DNA of 64,000 nucleotides, taken from positions 19,557 through 83,556 of the forward strand of contig NZ_CANNGP010000016.1 in the NCBI RefSeq assembly GCF_947504105.1, read 5' to 3'. Shown piece by piece: positions 42,943 through 52,665 of the stretch (the stretch's first letter is position 1; every line of letters starts with the position of its first letter). The notes below the pieces were generated by a model, which made no database searches, was not told the DNA's origin, and saw only the letters and a list, made by a program, of their open reading frames with translations. The stretch is from an uncultured Tateyamaria sp. (lineage in GTDB: Bacteria > Pseudomonadota > Alphaproteobacteria > Rhodobacterales > Rhodobacteraceae). The translations under genes were made by a program, and so were the position numbers.

Positions 42943-44133
42943 ATGACAAAGATGATCGACCGGCAAGGTTTGCAAAACGCTCAAGTCTTGGTCATCGTGC
43001 ACGACATGGAGGTTTTGAATGTCAGCCACAGCAGCTTTTTGATCGCGATGTCTTGCGCGGTCGCACTGGTTGCAGGGTTCACCGGCCTGTCGCTGACCCG
43101 CGACCTTTCAGAAAAGCCCATGCTCCAGAAAAAAGCGTCTATCGCACTTGCCGCAGTGGCGCTGGGTGGTGGGATTTGGGCGATGCATTTCGTGGCGATG
43201 CTGGGACTTCAGCTACCCATCCTGTTCTACTACGACGCCGCAATCACGCTTGTCTCAGCCCTGTCCGCAATTCTTATCGTCGGCGCTGCGTTGATCCTTT
43301 TGCATTTCGCTGACCGGACGCCAATGATCATTTCGTTGGCCGGTGGCATTGTGGGCGTTGGGATATTGGTGATGCACTACATTGGCATGGCGGGGCTTGA
43401 GCTGTGCCGCGCTGTTTACACGCCATCGGGCGTCGTATTTTCGTCGATTGTCGCCATCGGTCTATGCGTTCTCGCATTCTGGATCGCCTATGGGCAACGC
43501 ACGAACCGCAACATCGTTCTGGGCACGATTTGCTTTGCGATCGCTGTATGCTCTGTCCATTTCCTTGCGATTGCAGGCACCAATTTTGTCGAGGAGCCAA
43601 GCGTCGCAGAATTCGGCCCGTCCATGAGCAACGAAACTCTCGCGCTGGGGGTGATCTTTTTCAGCTTTGTGATCTTTGGTGCGTGCCTGTGGGTGAGCGT
43701 TACCTACCTGGTTCCGACAGACGCCAAAGACGAAAGCAAAGCGACACGGCCGCCTGTCTTACAAAAGGCGCCTGCTGCGGTCGGACTGCAGATCCCCTGC
43801 GAACGAGACGGCAGCAAAGTCTTTGTCAGATCTGCAGATGTTCTGTTCGTGCGTGCTGACGGTCACTACACACAGATCTACACAGAGGAAGAACGGCTAT
43901 TCTGCGTCTGGCCTGTCACCGAAGCATCGGCACGGCTGCGGCCCGTCGGTTTTTTGCAGACCCATCGAAGCTATCTCGTCAATCCCAGCCGCGTCGCCCG
44001 ATTTGAGCGGACCAAAGACAAGGGGCGCTGCATCTTTGATGGTGCGGATTTGCCGCCTGCTCCGGTGAGCCGCTCGAAGCTGAAAGTGATTCAGGATGCA
44101 CTTGCTTCACAGGTCGGTGCAGTTCGTGCATGA
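42943..44133 (+). CDS. coxC: MHYT-LytTR membrane sensor/regulator (CoxC/CoxH-like)
   Basis: The protein (396 aa from ATG 42943) has an MHYT domain with repeated motifs (WAMHFVAML, LVMHYIGMAGL, CSVHFLAIAG) in seven predicted membrane helices, and a C-terminal LytTR DNA-binding domain (CERDGSKVFVRSADVLFVRA, FLQTHRSYLVNPSRVARFER). This architecture is that of CoxC/CoxH of carboxydotrophs. MHYT helices are proposed to sense gases such as CO or O2 through copper. The gene directly precedes coxM, as coxC does in Afipia carboxidovorans. The start is uncertain: ATG 43006 (MEVLNVSHSSFLIAMSC) is nearer the first helix. Confidence 0.85.
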   Translation: MTKMIDRQGLQNAQVLVIVHDMEVLNVSHSSFLIAMSCAVALVAGFTGLSLTRDLSEKPMLQKKASIALAAVALGGGIWAMHFVAMLGLQLPILFYYDAAITLVSALSAILIVGAALILLHFADRTPMIISLAGGIVGVGILVMHYIGMAGLELCRAVYTPSGVVFSSIVAIGLCVLAFWIAYGQRTNRNIVLGTICFAIAVCSVHFLAIAGTNFVEEPSVAEFGPSMSNETLALGVIFFSFVIFGACLWVSVTYLVPTDAKDESKATRPPVLQKAPAAVGLQIPCERDGSKVFVRSADVLFVRADGHYTQIYTEEERLFCVWPVTEASARLRPVGFLQTHRSYLVNPSRVARFERTKDKGRCIFDGADLPPAPVSRSKLKVIQDALASQVGAVRA

Positions 44134-44250
44134 CAGCGCGCATTTCGTGCAAAACGCCTGTGTTTCATTGATTTTCTGATGCCATCGCATACAGGCGTAT
44201 GCAGTCTTCCCTCCAAGCCAGAACATTCGCTTTAAGGGAGGAGAAAGCCG

Positions 44251-45105
44251 ATGATTCCAGCGGCATTTGAATATTATCGCCCCAAGGATATGGCCAGTGT
44301 CCTCGCAATCCTTGAGGAACATGGAGATGACGCACGTGTCATGGCGGGTGGTCACAGCCTGATCCCCATGATGAAACTGCGTATGGCTGATGTTCCGCAT
44401 CTTATCGATTTGCAGGATATCGGCGGCATGTCTGACATCGTCATCGACGCTGACGGCATCAGGATCGGCGCACTGGTCACTCAGGCGGATATCATTGATG
44501 ATGCAAAGCTGACGGCCGCGGCCCCGATCCTGCGCGAAGCGGCCTTGCAGATTGCTGACCCTCAGGTGCGCTACATGGGCACCGTGGGTGGCAACGTGGC
44601 CAATGGCGATCCGGGCAATGACATGCCGGGTTTGATGCAGTGTCTTGACGCAGTCTTTACCGTTGTTGGGCCCGATGGGGAGCGCGAGATTCCGGCACGG
44701 GAGTTCTATGAAGCTGCCTATATGACGGCCCGTGAGGACGACGAGGTGCTGACGTCCGTATCAATCCCGCCGCCCACGGGCGGTTACGCTTACGAAAAGC
44801 AAAAGCGCAAGATCGGGGATTATGCCACGGCAGCGGCGGCTGTGCAGATCGTCAAGGGCGGCGGTTCATGTGTCTCTGCATCCATCGCGATGACGAATTT
44901 GAGCGACACACCTGTCTATTCGCAAGCCGCCAGCGACGCACTTGTGGGCACAGCAGTGGATGATGCGGCGTTGGACGCAGCGGTGGCCGCCATGTTGGCC
45001 GATATCGACCCGTCCGAGGACAATCGCGGGCCCATCGCATTCAAGAAACATGTGGCTGGCGTCATTCTACGCCGCGCCATCGTGCGCGCTTGGTCGCGGG
45101 CGTAG
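44251..45105 (+). CDS. coxM: CO dehydrogenase medium subunit (FAD)
   Basis: The 284-aa FAD subunit of the aerobic molybdenum CO dehydrogenase passes electrons from the Fe-S subunit toward quinone. Family features: [20 protein letters not shown], the FAD-binding [15 protein letters not shown] and [28 protein letters not shown] precedes ATG 44251. It heads the coxMSL set, with 11 bp to coxS. Confidence 0.94.
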   Translation: MIPAAFEYYRPKDMASVLAILEEHGDDARVMAGGHSLIPMMKLRMADVPHLIDLQDIGGMSDIVIDADGIRIGALVTQADIIDDAKLTAAAPILREAALQIADPQVRYMGTVGGNVANGDPGNDMPGLMQCLDAVFTVVGPDGEREIPAREFYEAAYMTAREDDEVLTSVSIPPPTGGYAYEKQKRKIGDYATAAAAVQIVKGGGSCVSASIAMTNLSDTPVYSQAASDALVGTAVDDAALDAAVAAMLADIDPSEDNRGPIAFKKHVAGVILRRAIVRAWSRA

Positions 45106-45116
45106 GGAGGAACACC

Positions 45117-45611
45117 ATGTCAAAGAAGATGCATATCAAGCTCAATGTGAACGGAAAAGACGAAGAATTTCTCGCCGAACCACGTGAATTGTTGATCTAC
45201 ACGCTGCGCGAACGGCTGAACATCACCGGGCCGCATATTGGTTGCGAAACCTCGCATTGCGGAGCTTGCACCGTCACTATCAATGGCAAGTCGGTCAAAT
45301 CCTGCACCATGTTTGTGGCACAGGCCGACGGTGCAGAGGTCACGACGATCGAAGGCATCGGTGGCCCGGATAATCTGCATCCGCTGCAAGAGGCGTTCAA
45401 AGAGCATCACGGTTTGCAGTGCGGCTATTGCACGCCCGGCATGATTACCCGCGCCACCAAGCTTCTGGAAGAAAACCCGAACCCCACCGAAGAGGACATC
45501 CGCTTTGGCATGGCCGGCAATATCTGCCGCTGCACAGGCTACCAGAACATCGTGAAATCCATTCAGGCCGCCGCGACCGAGATGAATGCAGCCAAGGAGG
45601 CCGCAGAATGA
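45117..45611 (+). CDS. coxS: CO dehydrogenase small subunit (2 x [2Fe-2S])
   Basis: The 164-aa protein has a plant-ferredoxin-type cluster with Cys43, 48, 51 and 63 ([20 protein letters not shown]) and an all-helical cluster domain with Cys102, 105, 137 and 139 ([19 protein letters not shown]). GGGAGG precedes ATG 45117; the frame start at 45090 lies in coxM. Its stop overlaps the coxL start (ATGA). Confidence 0.95.
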   Translation: MSKKMHIKLNVNGKDEEFLAEPRELLIYTLRERLNITGPHIGCETSHCGACTVTINGKSVKSCTMFVAQADGAEVTTIEGIGGPDNLHPLQEAFKEHHGLQCGYCTPGMITRATKLLEENPNPTEEDIRFGMAGNICRCTGYQNIVKSIQAAATEMNAAKEAAE

Positions 45612-48022
45612 AGGACGAAGTCACGCGCGAGGAACGCGTCGAAAACCTCAAAGGCATGGGCTGTTCGCGCAAACGCGTCGAAGATGCCCGGTTCACCCAA
45701 GGCAAAGGCAACTACGTAGACGACATCAAATTGGACGGGATGTTGTTCGGAGATTTCGTCCGCTCGCCTTACGCGCATGCGCGGATCAAGAGTATCGACA
45801 CCACCGCCGCGTTGGACGTGCCCGGCGTTCTGGCGGTCCTGACCGCTGCCGATCTTGAACCGCTTGGCCTGCACTGGATGCCGACCCTTGCGGGCGACAA
45901 GCAGATGGTGCTGGCCGATGGCAAGGTTCTGTTTCAGGGGCAGGAAGTCGCATTTGTTGTCGCCGAGGACCGCTACGCCGCCGCTGATGGCATTGAGCTG
46001 GTCGAGGTGGACTACGAAGAGCTGCCAGTCATCGTGGACCCGTTTGAAGCTCTGCAATCAGACGTCGTTCTGCGCGAAGATCTTGACCCGAAAGCCCCCG
46101 GTGCACACGGACCGCGCAAGCACCATAACCATATTTTCACATGGGAAGCCGGTGACAAGGAACCGACCCAAGAGGTCATCGACAACGCAGAAGTCGTTGC
46201 CGAAGAGAGCATGTATTACCACCGCACCCACCCGTGTCCGCTGGAGACCTGCGGTTGCGTGGCGTCCATGGACAAGGTCAACGGCAAGCTGACCCTCTGG
46301 GGCACGTTCCAGGCACCTCATGCGATCCGAACCGTGGTCTCTCTGATCTCGGGCATTGAGGAGCACAACATCCGCGTAATCTCGCCTGATATTGGCGGCG
46401 GTTTCGGGAACAAGGTTGGCGCATATCCCGGTTACGTCTGTTCTGTCGTGGCCTCCATTGTCACCGGCAAGCCGGTAAAATGGATCGAAGATCGCATGGA
46501 CAATCTGATGACCACCGCGTTCGCGCGTGACTATCACATGACCGGCAAGATTTCCGCCACCAAAGACGGCAAGATCACCGGCCTCCAATGCCATGTGACG
46601 GCCGACCACGGCGGATTTGACGCTTGCGCTGACCCCACGAAGTTCCCGGCAGGTTTCATGAATATCTGCACAGGATCCTACGACATTCCAACCGCATATC
46701 TTGAGGTCGACGGCGTCTACACCAACAAGGCTCCGGGCGGTGTCAGCTATCGCTGCTCGTTCCGCGTAACTGAGGCGGTGTATTTCATCGAGCGGATGAT
46801 CGAGGTTCTGGCGATCAAGCTTGACATGGATGCCGCAGAACTGCGGCGGATCAACTTCATCAAGAAAGAGCAGTTCCCGTACACGGCTGCCCTTGGATGG
46901 GAATACGACTCTGGCGACTACCACACAGCGTGGGACAAGGCGCTCAAGACCGTAGACTACGATGGTTTGCGCGCCGAACAGTCCCAGCGGGTTGAGGATT
47001 TCAAGGCGGGCAGAACGCGCAAGCTCATGGGCATTGGTCTGTCATTCTTCACCGAGATCGTCGGTGCTGGTCCGGTCAAGAACTGTGATATTCTGGGCCT
47101 TGGCATGTTCGACAGTTGCGAAATTCGCATTCACCCCACCGGGTCAGCGATTGCCCGGCTTGGCACCATTTCTCAGGGTCAGGGGCACGCGACGACATTC
47201 GCGCAAATCCTTGCATCCGAGATTGGCCTGCCCGCCGACAGCATCACCATTGAAGAGGGCGACACCGACACGGCACCGTACGGACTGGGCACCTACGGCT
47301 CCCGCTCCACACCAGTGGCAGGGGCCGCAACGGCCATGGCCGGGCGCAAAATCCGGGCCAAGGCGCAAATGATCGCGGCCTACCTGCTTGAGGTCCACGA
47401 CAATGACGTGGAATTCGACGTGGACCGTTTCGTTGTCAAAGGCGCGCCTGAGAAGTTCAAGACGATGAAAGAGATCGCCTTTGCCGCTTACAATCAGGCC
47501 ATTCCGGGGATCGAGCCAGGTCTCGAAGCGGTCAGCTACTATGACCCGCCAAACATGACCTATCCGTTTGGAGCTTATGTCTGCGTGATGGATATCGACG
47601 TGGATACAGGTGTTCCGGAAATCCGCCGCTTCTACGCGCTGGATGACTGCGGCACGCGGATCAACCCGATGATCATCGAAGGTCAGGTGCATGGTGGCTT
47701 AACCGAAGCGCTCGCCGTCGCTCTGGGTCAAGAGATTGCTTATGATGACATGGGCAACTGCAAGACGGGCACGCTGATGGATTTCTTCCTGCCCACGGCA
47801 TGGGAAGTGCCGAACTATGAAACCGACTATACCGTAACCCCAAGCCCGCATCACCCCATCGGGGCCAAGGGCGTGGGTGAAAGCCCCCATGTGGGCGGTG
47901 TGCCCTGTTTCTCGAACGCGGTGCAGGATGCATTCCGGGCTTTTGGCAACACCCATACCAACATGCCCCATGATCATTGGCGGATCTGGAAGACCGCCAA
48001 CGACCTGGGCTTGCATGGCTAA
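45608..48022 (+). CDS. coxL: CO dehydrogenase large subunit, form I (Mo-Cu active site)
   Basis: The 804-aa catalytic subunit is predicted to oxidise CO with water to CO2. The active-site loop reads [10 protein letters not shown] with Cys383, the form I signature (usually AYxCSFR) that binds the Mo-S-Cu centre; form II enzymes have AYRGAGR instead. The only change is Ala to Ser at the first position. Other molybdopterin-binding segments are [35 protein letters not shown] and [16 protein letters not shown]. The true start is ATG 45608 ([19 protein letters not shown]), overlapping the coxS stop; the frame continues upstream to 45419 inside coxS. Confidence 0.96.
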   Translation: MKDEVTREERVENLKGMGCSRKRVEDARFTQGKGNYVDDIKLDGMLFGDFVRSPYAHARIKSIDTTAALDVPGVLAVLTAADLEPLGLHWMPTLAGDKQMVLADGKVLFQGQEVAFVVAEDRYAAADGIELVEVDYEELPVIVDPFEALQSDVVLREDLDPKAPGAHGPRKHHNHIFTWEAGDKEPTQEVIDNAEVVAEESMYYHRTHPCPLETCGCVASMDKVNGKLTLWGTFQAPHAIRTVVSLISGIEEHNIRVISPDIGGGFGNKVGAYPGYVCSVVASIVTGKPVKWIEDRMDNLMTTAFARDYHMTGKISATKDGKITGLQCHVTADHGGFDACADPTKFPAGFMNICTGSYDIPTAYLEVDGVYTNKAPGGVSYRCSFRVTEAVYFIERMIEVLAIKLDMDAAELRRINFIKKEQFPYTAALGWEYDSGDYHTAWDKALKTVDYDGLRAEQSQRVEDFKAGRTRKLMGIGLSFFTEIVGAGPVKNCDILGLGMFDSCEIRIHPTGSAIARLGTISQGQGHATTFAQILASEIGLPADSITIEEGDTDTAPYGLGTYGSRSTPVAGAATAMAGRKIRAKAQMIAAYLLEVHDNDVEFDVDRFVVKGAPEKFKTMKEIAFAAYNQAIPGIEPGLEAVSYYDPPNMTYPFGAYVCVMDIDVDTGVPEIRRFYALDDCGTRINPMIIEGQVHGGLTEALAVALGQEIAYDDMGNCKTGTLMDFFLPTAWEVPNYETDYTVTPSPHHPIGAKGVGESPHVGGVPCFSNAVQDAFRAFGNTHTNMPHDHWRIWKTANDLGLHG

Positions 48023-48030
48023 GGCAATGG

Positions 48031-48054
48031 TAGGGCGGGCGTCACCTCGCCCTA
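48031..48054 (+). promoter_or_regulatory. Short stem-loop between coxL and coxD
   Basis: TAGGGCG - N10 - CGCCCTA pairs perfectly in the 43-bp spacer. It has no U-tract and probably stabilises the coxMSL message relative to the maturation genes. Confidence 0.4.
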
Positions 48055-48065
48055 CGGAGCACATC

Positions 48066-48941
48066 ATGACCTGGACTGATTTGAAATTCGCGCTCGCTGG
48101 TGAGGGTTATGTAGCGTCCGACGACTTGGCCGTTGCGTTGCAGCTTGCCCTGTCGCTGGGCCGCCCGCTTTTGTTGGAGGGGGCCGCTGGCGTTGGAAAG
48201 ACCGAGATTGCGCGCACGCTTTCAGTGGTGAACAACACGCGGTTGCTGCGGTTGCAATGCTACGAGGGGCTGGACGCGGCTCAGGCAATCTACGAGTGGA
48301 ACTACCAGCGGCAACTCCTGACCATTCGGGCTGCTGCAGAGGGTGGCGAGACGGGCAAGGCAGTCGAGGATCGCATCTTCTCTCGGGATTTCCTGCTGGA
48401 ACGTCCCTTGCTGGCCGCGATCACGCAAGAGAAAGCTCCCGTGCTGTTGATTGACGAGATCGACCGCGCGGATGAAGAATTCGAGGCATATCTTCTGGAA
48501 ATCCTGTCGGACTTTCAGGTCTCCATTCCAGAGCTGGGCACGATCAAAGCAGTGACGCAGCCCATCGTCATCCTGACCTCGAACGGCACCCGCGATCTGT
48601 CGGACGCACTGCGCCGCAGATGCCTGTATACATACGTAGAATACCCCGATCGGACGACAGAGCTTGCCATTCTCAAGGCGCGCTGCCCGGATGTTGAGGC
48701 ACGGCTGGCGGATCAGATCGTGGGCTTTGTCCAAAAGCTGCGGGAAGAAGAATTGGAGAAAACGCCCGGCGTTGCCGAGATGCTGGACTTTGCGGCGGCC
48801 CTTATGGGGTTGGGCATTGCGGATCTGACCGAAGACCCTGCAGTGCTGCAATCGACCCTCACGACATTGCTCAAGACCCAAGTCGATCAGGCGCAGATCA
48901 CGTCCGAAGTCGCGGGACGCATCGCGGGTAAAGCGGCATGA
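48066..48941 (+). CDS. coxD: MoxR-type AAA+ ATPase for CO dehydrogenase maturation
   Basis: A 291-aa AAA+ protein with Walker A LLEGAAGVGKTEIAR, Walker B APVLLIDEIDRADEEFEAYL and sensor-1 VILTSNGTRDLSDALRRRC. In Afipia carboxidovorans CoxD is needed to build the [CuSMoO2] site. ATG 48066 begins MTWTDLKFALAGEGYVASDD; the longer frame to 47877 lies in coxL. Its stop overlaps the coxE start by 4 nt. Confidence 0.94.
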   Translation: MTWTDLKFALAGEGYVASDDLAVALQLALSLGRPLLLEGAAGVGKTEIARTLSVVNNTRLLRLQCYEGLDAAQAIYEWNYQRQLLTIRAAAEGGETGKAVEDRIFSRDFLLERPLLAAITQEKAPVLLIDEIDRADEEFEAYLLEILSDFQVSIPELGTIKAVTQPIVILTSNGTRDLSDALRRRCLYTYVEYPDRTTELAILKARCPDVEARLADQIVGFVQKLREEELEKTPGVAEMLDFAAALMGLGIADLTEDPAVLQSTLTTLLKTQVDQAQITSEVAGRIAGKAA

Positions 48942-50128
48942 GCCGCGTTACGAAATTCGCCGCACGGGACCCCGGCCCGTCTGCCCGGGTTGCAGGCTTT
49001 ATCGCGCATCTACGCGAGAACGGATTGCGGTTGGGCGTGGCGGAAGCAGATATTGCAATGGCGGCCTTGGTGGAAGTCGATGCGATCCGACCCGATGACA
49101 GCCGCCGGGCGCTGCGGGCCGTGTGTACCGGGTGCAAGGAAGAAGCTGAACGGTTTGACGACCTGTTCGACAGCTTCTGGATGGATATGGGCAGGGTACG
49201 GCGAAAGGTCATGCCGACCCCGTCAAGCCCCATCAACGATGGCGTTCATTCCTCACGCGATGCTGAAGGCGAGGACGCCGGAACATCTGGCTCGGTCGTA
49301 GAACCTGACGCAGAGGGTGCCGAGGCAGACAGTGATGGAACCGGCAAGCTGGTTGCCACAAAGCAGCGCAATCTCAACCGGCGCGACCTGCGTGACTTGG
49401 TGCGCCCGGAGGATATTGCCAAGGCCGAAGAGGTTGCCCGCCGCATGGGGGCGGCATTGCGCGACACACGTTCTCGCCGCAGGATCGCCGCACAAAGAGG
49501 TGACCGACTGCATTTTCGCAAGACCATTCGTCAGAGCCTTGCGACCGGCGGCGAGCCATTACGTCTTTTGCGCAAAAAGCGCCCTGACCGAACCCGCAAG
49601 ATCGTGGCGCTCTGCGACGTGTCTGGTTCAATGTCTGTCTATGCAAAGGTATTTCTGGCCTTCCTTGCCGGTCTCTTGCGGGCGGACAATGCGGCCGATG
49701 CCTATCTGTTTCACACCAGGCTTGTGCGCATCACCGAAGCGCTGCGTGACAAGGATGCCATGCGCTCCATCGGGCGCATGTCGCTGATGGCGGACGGCTT
49801 TGGTGGAGGGTCAAAGATTGGTCCGTCGTTGATGCGTTTTGCCGACACCTATGCCAAGCGCTTCGTCGATGGGCGCAGCGTTGTGCTGATCCTGTCGGAT
49901 GGTTACGACACGGCGCCGCCAGAGTTGATTGCAGCCGCTTTGCAAAAGCTGCGCAAGCGGGGCTGCAAGCTGATCTGGCTCAACCCGTTGAAAGGCTGGG
50001 CAGATTACGCACCCGTCGCCAAAGGTATGGCCGCAGCGCTTCCGTATCTGGACGCATTCAAACCCGCCAATACACTGGCAGATTTGGCAGATTTGGCAGC
50101 CTTGGAGCAGGAGCTGACCACGCTATGA
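48938..50128 (+). CDS. coxE: VWA-domain protein for CO dehydrogenase maturation
   Basis: The 396-aa protein has an N-terminal helical region, a variable acidic linker (~100-130), a segment RRRIAAQRGDRLHFRKTIRQ, and a C-terminal von Willebrand factor A domain with an intact MIDAS (CDVSGSMSVYAK; later Asp in LILSDGYDTAPPE). It works with CoxD in copper or sulfur insertion. It is translationally coupled to both neighbours (ATGA overlaps). Confidence 0.93.
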   Translation: MSRVTKFAARDPGPSARVAGFIAHLRENGLRLGVAEADIAMAALVEVDAIRPDDSRRALRAVCTGCKEEAERFDDLFDSFWMDMGRVRRKVMPTPSSPINDGVHSSRDAEGEDAGTSGSVVEPDAEGAEADSDGTGKLVATKQRNLNRRDLRDLVRPEDIAKAEEVARRMGAALRDTRSRRRIAAQRGDRLHFRKTIRQSLATGGEPLRLLRKKRPDRTRKIVALCDVSGSMSVYAKVFLAFLAGLLRADNAADAYLFHTRLVRITEALRDKDAMRSIGRMSLMADGFGGGSKIGPSLMRFADTYAKRFVDGRSVVLILSDGYDTAPPELIAAALQKLRKRGCKLIWLNPLKGWADYAPVAKGMAAALPYLDAFKPANTLADLADLAALEQELTTL

Positions 50129-50328
50129 CGCCCGCTGAAATCCTCTCAAACGATCTGGCCGAAGCCGCTCAGGAGCTGCGCGACAAGGACGAACCCTTTG
50201 CCTTTGCGATCGATTGGGTATGTCTCGGGATCGGCAAGGCAACTACCAAAAAGCACATCGTCTCCATAAAGGACCGGCTCGGTCATTCTTTTTCACAGCA
50301 TTCCCGCCGGCTTCAAACCGTTTCATAA
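50125..50328 (+). pseudogene. coxF: coxF, truncated after ~32 codons
   Basis: ATG 50125 overlaps the coxE stop exactly as coxF does in intact clusters. The first residues (TPAEILSNDLAEAAQELRDK, then DEPFAFAI) resemble the N-terminus of CoxF/XdhC-family proteins. After about 50217 the family match stops and the frame runs 35 unrelated residues to a stop at 50328. The missing part would hold the XdhC domain. A deletion or recombination has joined this point to the IclR region. The ORF could still be translated, but not as a working CoxF. Confidence 0.65.
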
Positions 50329-50445
50329 ATCTCCTATTTCGCACTGAAATAGCAACGAAAAGCAGCGTCGGAGCGGGTCACACTTCTGGTCAATGTGTCT
50401 AGCGGTAGATATAAAGAACGGCACAACTGCTTGATTGACGTATCT

Positions 50446-51228
50446 ATGCAAAGCTCCATCGTCACGAAACTCATTTCTCTGCTGACACTCGTCAGTGAAA
50501 CGCACAAACCAATGACTTTCTCCCAACTGGTTGATGCCAGCGGCCTGAACAAGAGCACGCTGCACCGACTTCTTGCAATCTGCATGGAAGAAAAGCTGCT
50601 GCAATATGACAAGCAGCGGAAGACATATCTTGTAGGTCCGAAGATCTTTGAATTGGTGCGCAACGCCTACCATGGCTATGATATCCAGATCCTCGCTCTC
50701 GACGAAATGCTGCGCTTGCACAAACTGGTCAAAGAGAACGTGACCGTTGGAGTGCCCGAGGGCAATGAAGTGGTGTATTTGCGGATCCTGGAAGCAGACA
50801 TACATTGGGGCGCAACACAGCGCCCCGGAATGCGCGAACCGATACACTGTTCAGCTTCGGGAAAGGTCTTGCTTTCGTTCCTTCCCAACAAGACGATACA
50901 CTCCCGTTTGGAAGGCTACGAATTCACCCGGTTTACGGATCGAACGATCACCAGTGCCGACGCGATGTGGGAGCAGGTCCAAACCATCCGCCTGAACGGC
51001 GTGGCAACAAACGACCGAGAAGAGTACGATCGCCTTCTTGGGATGTCCGCACCAATCTTCAACTACGTGGGCGAACCGATTGCCGTATTGAACATATGGA
51101 CGATCGAAGACCGGAAATCTCTGAGTGAGCTCACCCAGTGGGGCTCCGAATTGATCACATCAGCCGAGCGCGTCACAGCGCTTATCGGGGGTGTCGCGCC
51201 ATCGCTTCAAAGCCTCGAAGACGACTGA
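50446..51228 (+). CDS. IclR-family transcriptional regulator
   Basis: The 260-aa protein has an N-terminal winged helix (KLISLLTLVSETHKPMTFSQ, LVDASGLNKSTLHRLLAICM) and a C-terminal GAF-like effector domain (MREPIHCSASGKVLLSF, GVATNDREEYDRLLGMSAPI). ATG 50446 was chosen; a GTG at 50395 would add 17 residues. It may regulate the two FAD oxidoreductases downstream on the other strand, by proximity only. Confidence 0.88.
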   Translation: MQSSIVTKLISLLTLVSETHKPMTFSQLVDASGLNKSTLHRLLAICMEEKLLQYDKQRKTYLVGPKIFELVRNAYHGYDIQILALDEMLRLHKLVKENVTVGVPEGNEVVYLRILEADIHWGATQRPGMREPIHCSASGKVLLSFLPNKTIHSRLEGYEFTRFTDRTITSADAMWEQVQTIRLNGVATNDREEYDRLLGMSAPIFNYVGEPIAVLNIWTIEDRKSLSELTQWGSELITSAERVTALIGGVAPSLQSLEDD

Positions 51229-51239
51229 GCAGCTAAGGT

Positions 51240-51345
51240 TCACATCCATGTTCCGAATGGGCGCGCCATGGCGAAGCCAAGCCCATTGCTCGGGCCGGTG
51301 ATCAGAGCGACCCGGCCTTTCAGATAAACATCGAAACTGGGGCAG
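51240..51345 (-). pseudogene. Short-chain dehydrogenase/reductase, N-terminal fragment
   Basis: The minus strand reads SFDVYLKGRVALITGPSNGL then GFAMARPFGTWM-stop. This is the cofactor-binding N-terminus of an SDR (TGxxxGxG), cut after about 30 residues. No remainder of the gene is nearby. It marks a rearrangement scar between the cox/IclR segment and the oxidoreductase genes. Confidence 0.7.
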
Positions 51346-51384
51346 TGACGGCAAGCTTCTGGGGTGGTGTTGTGGCGGCCATCC

Positions 51385-52620
51385 TCACACCTTCTCAGCG
51401 TCGGGCACGGAGTAGCCCGCCGCGTAGGTCGCCAGTATCTTTTCGATTATCGCCGCTCTGGGCTGTGAAACTGCGAAGCGGGCTGGATCAACACCCGGCA
51501 GGTTGTAGGGCGCTTGTCCATCCACCATGTGGGCCGCGAGATATTGACCGCTGCCGCCCCCCGTACCTATGCCAGCCGAAAAACCGGCAGCGATCCAAAG
51601 GTTATCGTGAGTTGGCAGTGTGCCCAACATGGGCAAACCGTCTGGCGTATAGCAAATAGGGCCATTGTTGGCGACTTTGATACCCGCCTCTGCCAGCACA
51701 GGCATGCGCGTCATCGCTTTTTTAAAATGCGGCATCAAGCGGTCAAGGTTCGGTACAAGAAGCTCTTGACCAAAATCAGGCGGAATGCCGTTCGTGCTCC
51801 ACGCCACGGGCTGGCTTTCATAGATTCCCAACAATATGCCGTTTCGTTCCTGACGAATGTTGGCGGGGATCAGCGGGTCTCGGACTGTTGGCAACTCAAA
51901 CCCAACCTGTGCAACCTCGGCACTGTCCTCCGTGATAATCTCGTGATGCTCCAATGGATAAAGCGGAAGATCGAGCCCCAGTTGAACAACCATTTCACGC
52001 GCCCAAAAACTGGTCGCGATGACGATGTGCTCAGCCGTATAGCTTTGGTCGCCAGAGTGGACGCGCCAACGCGCATCCGGCAGTTGTTCTATCTTGCCAA
52101 CGGCGCTGTGCCGTTTGATTTGTGCGCCGCGCGCACGCGCGCAAGCTGCCATTGCAAGTGTTGCTCCGCTGGGGTCAACATATCCATCCTCTGGCGTATG
52201 CGCGGCACCCAGCACATTGTCCAGCGACATCAGCGGATGGATTTCTGGAATTTCTTCCGGTGTAACAACACGGTACGGTACGCCCAGCCGCTCATAAACA
52301 GGTTCAAGCTTCTTATACGCCGCCAACTCCTCTTTCGTCGTTGCCAGTCTCAGGCTACCCGTCTTATGAAAGCCAATGGATTGACCGCTTTCTTTCTCGG
52401 CGCGCTCGTAGACCTTCAGCGTTTCGACATATAGGCGCGTCATTTCGGCATCATGTCCAAAATGCGTGCAATTACCTGCAGCATGCCAAGTAGAGCCCGA
52501 CGTCAGCTCGTTCTTCTCCAACAGCAATGTGTTGGTCCACCCTCGTTCTGCCAAAGCGTACAAGACGCTACAGCCAACAATACCGCCGCCGATTACAATT
52601 GCTTGATAGTCTGCTGCCAT
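51385..52620 (-). CDS. FAD-dependent oxidoreductase (DAO family, sarcosine/dimethylglycine dehydrogenase-like)
   Basis: The 411-aa protein has an N-terminal FAD-binding Rossmann motif (YQAIVIGGGIVGCSVLYALA) and the family segment SGSTWHAAGNCTHFGHDAEM. It continues with GYVDPSGATLAMAACARARG and a C-terminal GPICYTPDGLPMLGTLPTHD with AAGFSAGIGTGGGSGQYLA. It resembles the first half of two-domain dimethylglycine/sarcosine dehydrogenases, but the C-terminal folate-binding (GcvT-like) half is absent. ATG 52620 is used; the frame start at 52653 is less likely. Predicted to oxidise an N-methyl or secondary amino acid. Confidence 0.87.
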   Translation of the reverse strand: MAADYQAIVIGGGIVGCSVLYALAERGWTNTLLLEKNELTSGSTWHAAGNCTHFGHDAEMTRLYVETLKVYERAEKESGQSIGFHKTGSLRLATTKEELAAYKKLEPVYERLGVPYRVVTPEEIPEIHPLMSLDNVLGAAHTPEDGYVDPSGATLAMAACARARGAQIKRHSAVGKIEQLPDARWRVHSGDQSYTAEHIVIATSFWAREMVVQLGLDLPLYPLEHHEIITEDSAEVAQVGFELPTVRDPLIPANIRQERNGILLGIYESQPVAWSTNGIPPDFGQELLVPNLDRLMPHFKKAMTRMPVLAEAGIKVANNGPICYTPDGLPMLGTLPTHDNLWIAAGFSAGIGTGGGSGQYLAAHMVDGQAPYNLPGVDPARFAVSQPRAAIIEKILATYAAGYSVPDAEKV

Positions 52621-52665
52621 CTGCTTGCCCCAATCAATGACCAATCGCTGCATCGATCAGCATGA

